DNA of 64,000 nucleotides. It comes from Mucilaginibacter corticis. Its GTDB lineage: Bacteria > Bacteroidota > Bacteroidia > Sphingobacteriales > Sphingobacteriaceae. The DNA lies in contig NZ_VLPK01000001.1 of the NCBI RefSeq assembly GCF_007558865.1, positions 1,674,001 through 1,738,000 of the forward strand. Direction: 5' to 3'. This document shows positions 62,334 through 64,000 of this stretch, one piece after another. Each line of letters begins with the position of its first letter. Position 1 is the stretch's first letter. The notes beneath the pieces are model-generated. The model saw nothing but the letters and a program-made list of their open reading frames with translations. It was not told the DNA's origin and ran no database searches. The position numbers and the translations under genes were made by a program.

Positions 62334-62638
62334 GAAGATAATTGAATTTTATTGTTTATTCAGAGATTCAGTTTTTATATATCTTCAATCTGGTTTAATA
62401 AGCTCTACAAGAGCTAGCGAAAATATTTTTGTAGTTTTTAAAATGAATTGGATTAAAAGTGCAAAATAATTACTTCCATTTTGTGCTTTTATAGATGCCT
62501 CCTAACACATATATCAAATGCTTCCTCTGTCGCTCCCGCAAGCGTTCTCGCCTGTGGCGGCGTGCAGCTATAAGATTATTATAATTATTGTTAGTTTTAT
62601 AAATGTAAGTTTCAAGAAAAACAATAATAATGTAGTGT
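62334..62638. other. Intergenic gap between the two paralogs
   Basis: It is AT-rich except for a GC-rich patch at about 62526-62571 (CGCTCCCGCAAGCGTTCTCG then CCTGTGGCGGCGTGCAG), which looks like a fragment of a dispersed repeat. No gene or terminator is convincing. Confidence 0.45.
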
Positions 62639-63910
62639 ATGCAAACTAAAATTTTATTATTTCTCCTCGCATCTTTAACGATGTCATGTTCAAAGCAGCA
62701 TTCAAGTTCAAAAGCAACTGCACCTGCAACTGGAACTGAGCAAAACCCGTCACTAATTAGTAGAGTTTTAGTGGTAAAAAATGCAAATAGCCCTATTTCC
62801 GTCGCCATAGCAGATGACTATATGAAACGCCGTGGGGTTACCAATTCTATAAGTATCAATTGTCCGGATGGCGCTGTAAGCCAGTATCGGGAAACTATTG
62901 CTTATCCTGATTATGTTACCGCTATCGAAACGCCGTTACTGGCTTATCTTAATACCCATAGTAATATTGATTTTATTGTTTTTACCAAAGGTGTACCCAT
63001 GAGGATAAGTAATGTGCCGAATAAGCCTTATGAGGGTGACTGTTCGTTAGATAGCCGGGTGGCCACCCTTGGCTACGAAAAAAACGCAGCCTCAAGTGTG
63101 GTTAATGTGAGTGACCCCAATTATGGCTCTACTTACGTCGGGACAGCCTGGGTCAATAAATTTTTTAACAGCGAAACCCGGTTCAGCCATAAAGCCTTTG
63201 GCGGTTATATGGTTACCCGGCTTGATGGCTACACGCTGGCCGACGCTATCGCCGTCACCACGCGTTCATTAGCGGCAGAAAATAATTTGAAGAACGGAGT
63301 TAAAAACGAGGGCCAGATCTTGCTGGATGCCTGTTCTGATTTCGACTTTCTGAATAAGGCCGCACAGCCATACACTTTACTTCCGGCAAATTATAAGCCA
63401 GGCCAAAGCCTCACAATTGTAAAAGAAAGTGCTTATGGCGAATATAATTCAGACATGGGTGTAGCTTATAATTATCTCAAATCAAAAAATATCCCTGTAC
63501 TGTATGATACTACGGCTGATTTTATTGGCCATAAAAATAACCTTGCCGGTTATGTTTCATGGGGCAGTAATGACGGTCATTATAGCGCGGCCAATTACAA
63601 TTCACTATATTTTTCACCCGGGGCCATTGCAGAAACTGCGGTATCTACCAGTGCACGTACATTGTTACCAACTACCGGCGGGCAATCGCTGATTGAAGAC
63701 CTTGTAGCGCAGGGCGTAACCGGCGTTAAAGGCTATACCGACGAGCCCTTATTGCAGGGGATAGCCTCGCCAAGCATCTTATTTAACCGCTACACCCGTG
63801 GCTGGACCCTGGCCGAAAGTTTCTACGCCGCGTCGCGCTTAGAAGGCTGGATGGGCATAGTAATTGGCGATCCGATATGTACGGCGTATGCTTCTTCGTC
63901 AAACAAATAA
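62639..63910 (+). CDS. TIGR03790-type lipoprotein (paralog 2)
   Basis: This 423-residue protein begins MQTKILLFLLASLTMSCSKQ, with a lipobox (LTMSC) and a Ser/Thr/Ala-rich linker before the conserved domain (RVLVVKNANSPISVAIADDY, FTKGVPMRI, TTGGQSLIEDLVAQGVTG). Compared with paralog 1 the catalytic-looking core is almost unchanged while the N-terminus and export mode differ: lipid-anchored versus released. It arose by tandem duplication. Function unknown. Confidence 0.8.
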   Translation: MQTKILLFLLASLTMSCSKQHSSSKATAPATGTEQNPSLISRVLVVKNANSPISVAIADDYMKRRGVTNSISINCPDGAVSQYRETIAYPDYVTAIETPLLAYLNTHSNIDFIVFTKGVPMRISNVPNKPYEGDCSLDSRVATLGYEKNAASSVVNVSDPNYGSTYVGTAWVNKFFNSETRFSHKAFGGYMVTRLDGYTLADAIAVTTRSLAAENNLKNGVKNEGQILLDACSDFDFLNKAAQPYTLLPANYKPGQSLTIVKESAYGEYNSDMGVAYNYLKSKNIPVLYDTTADFIGHKNNLAGYVSWGSNDGHYSAANYNSLYFSPGAIAETAVSTSARTLLPTTGGQSLIEDLVAQGVTGVKGYTDEPLLQGIASPSILFNRYTRGWTLAESFYAASRLEGWMGIVIGDPICTAYASSSNK

Positions 63911-63915
63911 CTGAT

Positions 63916-64000
63916 CTACGAAACCACTATTGGCGCACCGCCGATCATTTCTTTTGATGCATTGTCGCCCAGTTCAAGTGTAATGATGGTATCGATATTG
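63916..64000 (-). CDS. C-terminal end of an unidentified gene (partial)
   Basis: On the minus strand an open frame enters from the right edge and ends at a TAG (complement of 63916-63918), giving NIDTIITLELGDNASKEMIG then GAPIVVS. It is convergent with paralog 2 (5 bp between). It is too short to assign. Confidence 0.55.
   Translation of the reverse strand, partial: NIDTIITLELGDNASKEMIGGAPIVVS

Noticed and set aside
1..64000. CRISPR arrays, IS transposases, prophage genes, rRNA
   Set aside because: No regularly spaced repeats, transposase or phage structural genes, or rRNA segments were found on either strand.

Overview
The window is chromosomal DNA of a Bacteroidota bacterium, most likely a Sphingobacteriaceae member of the Mucilaginibacter/Pedobacter type. 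The reasons are: secreted glycan-degrading enzymes with typical Bacteroidota signal peptides and lipoboxes; promoters of the TTG / TAnnTTTG type; few Shine-Dalgarno sequences; bifunctional RibAB; TamB, LptF/G and START-like proteins of Bacteroidota type; and short dispersed repeats common in this group. No rRNA, CRISPR array, IS transposase or phage block was seen. There is one complete tRNA (Met-CAU) and a second, truncated copy of its 5' part.

Layout. 1-2000: a partial dihydrofolate-reductase-like gene, small hypothetical genes and repeat-rich spacer. 2157-9447: three secreted glycoside hydrolases (GH106-like, GH92, DUF5060/GH5-like). 9636-16335: an operon with an HD-domain/Pycsar-effector-type membrane protein, polyphosphate kinase ppk1, an SdiA-regulated-type lipoprotein and an Omp85-type barrel protein whose N-terminal part carries kinase-like motifs. 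16308-23721: a GAF protein, PAP2 phosphatase, a RidA / D-threonine-aldolase-like / M19 dipeptidase operon, a metallophosphoesterase and an ACT protein. 23734-24225: a mosaic of gene fragments that includes an in-frame chimera of the metallophosphoesterase and an AraC regulator. 24261-38213: an S41 protease and a run of small redox or repair genes paired with AraC or TetR regulators, several with visible palindromic operators, plus a GH116 enzyme and an orphan CheY-like protein. 38337-41514: an OmpR-type two-component system with a PAP2 and a PepSY-like gene; a shared 15-bp motif lies 31-32 nt before the start codon of the regulator gene and of both these genes.

41829-44698 is an AT-rich 2.8-kb island bounded by a perfect 51-bp direct repeat made of the first 50 nt of tRNA-Met plus one base. 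It carries two lipoproteins, a one-helix membrane protein and a six-cysteine 125-residue protein, and has no integrase. After it come housekeeping and envelope genes: START-like, LptF/G-type permease, GT39 glycosyltransferase, ribBA, tamB, tsaD, a polysaccharide deacetylase, a TolC plus efflux adaptor pair, and gpsA. The window ends with two tandem TIGR03790-type paralogs, one secreted and one lipid-anchored, and the 3' end of another gene.

The most unusual items are the tRNA-bounded island, the chimeric gene fragment with its 6-bp microhomology junction, the kinase-like motifs fused to an Omp85 barrel next to ppk1, the HD-PycTM fusion without a cyclase, and the shared response-regulator motif. 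All family calls are from reading the sequence; no database search was run.
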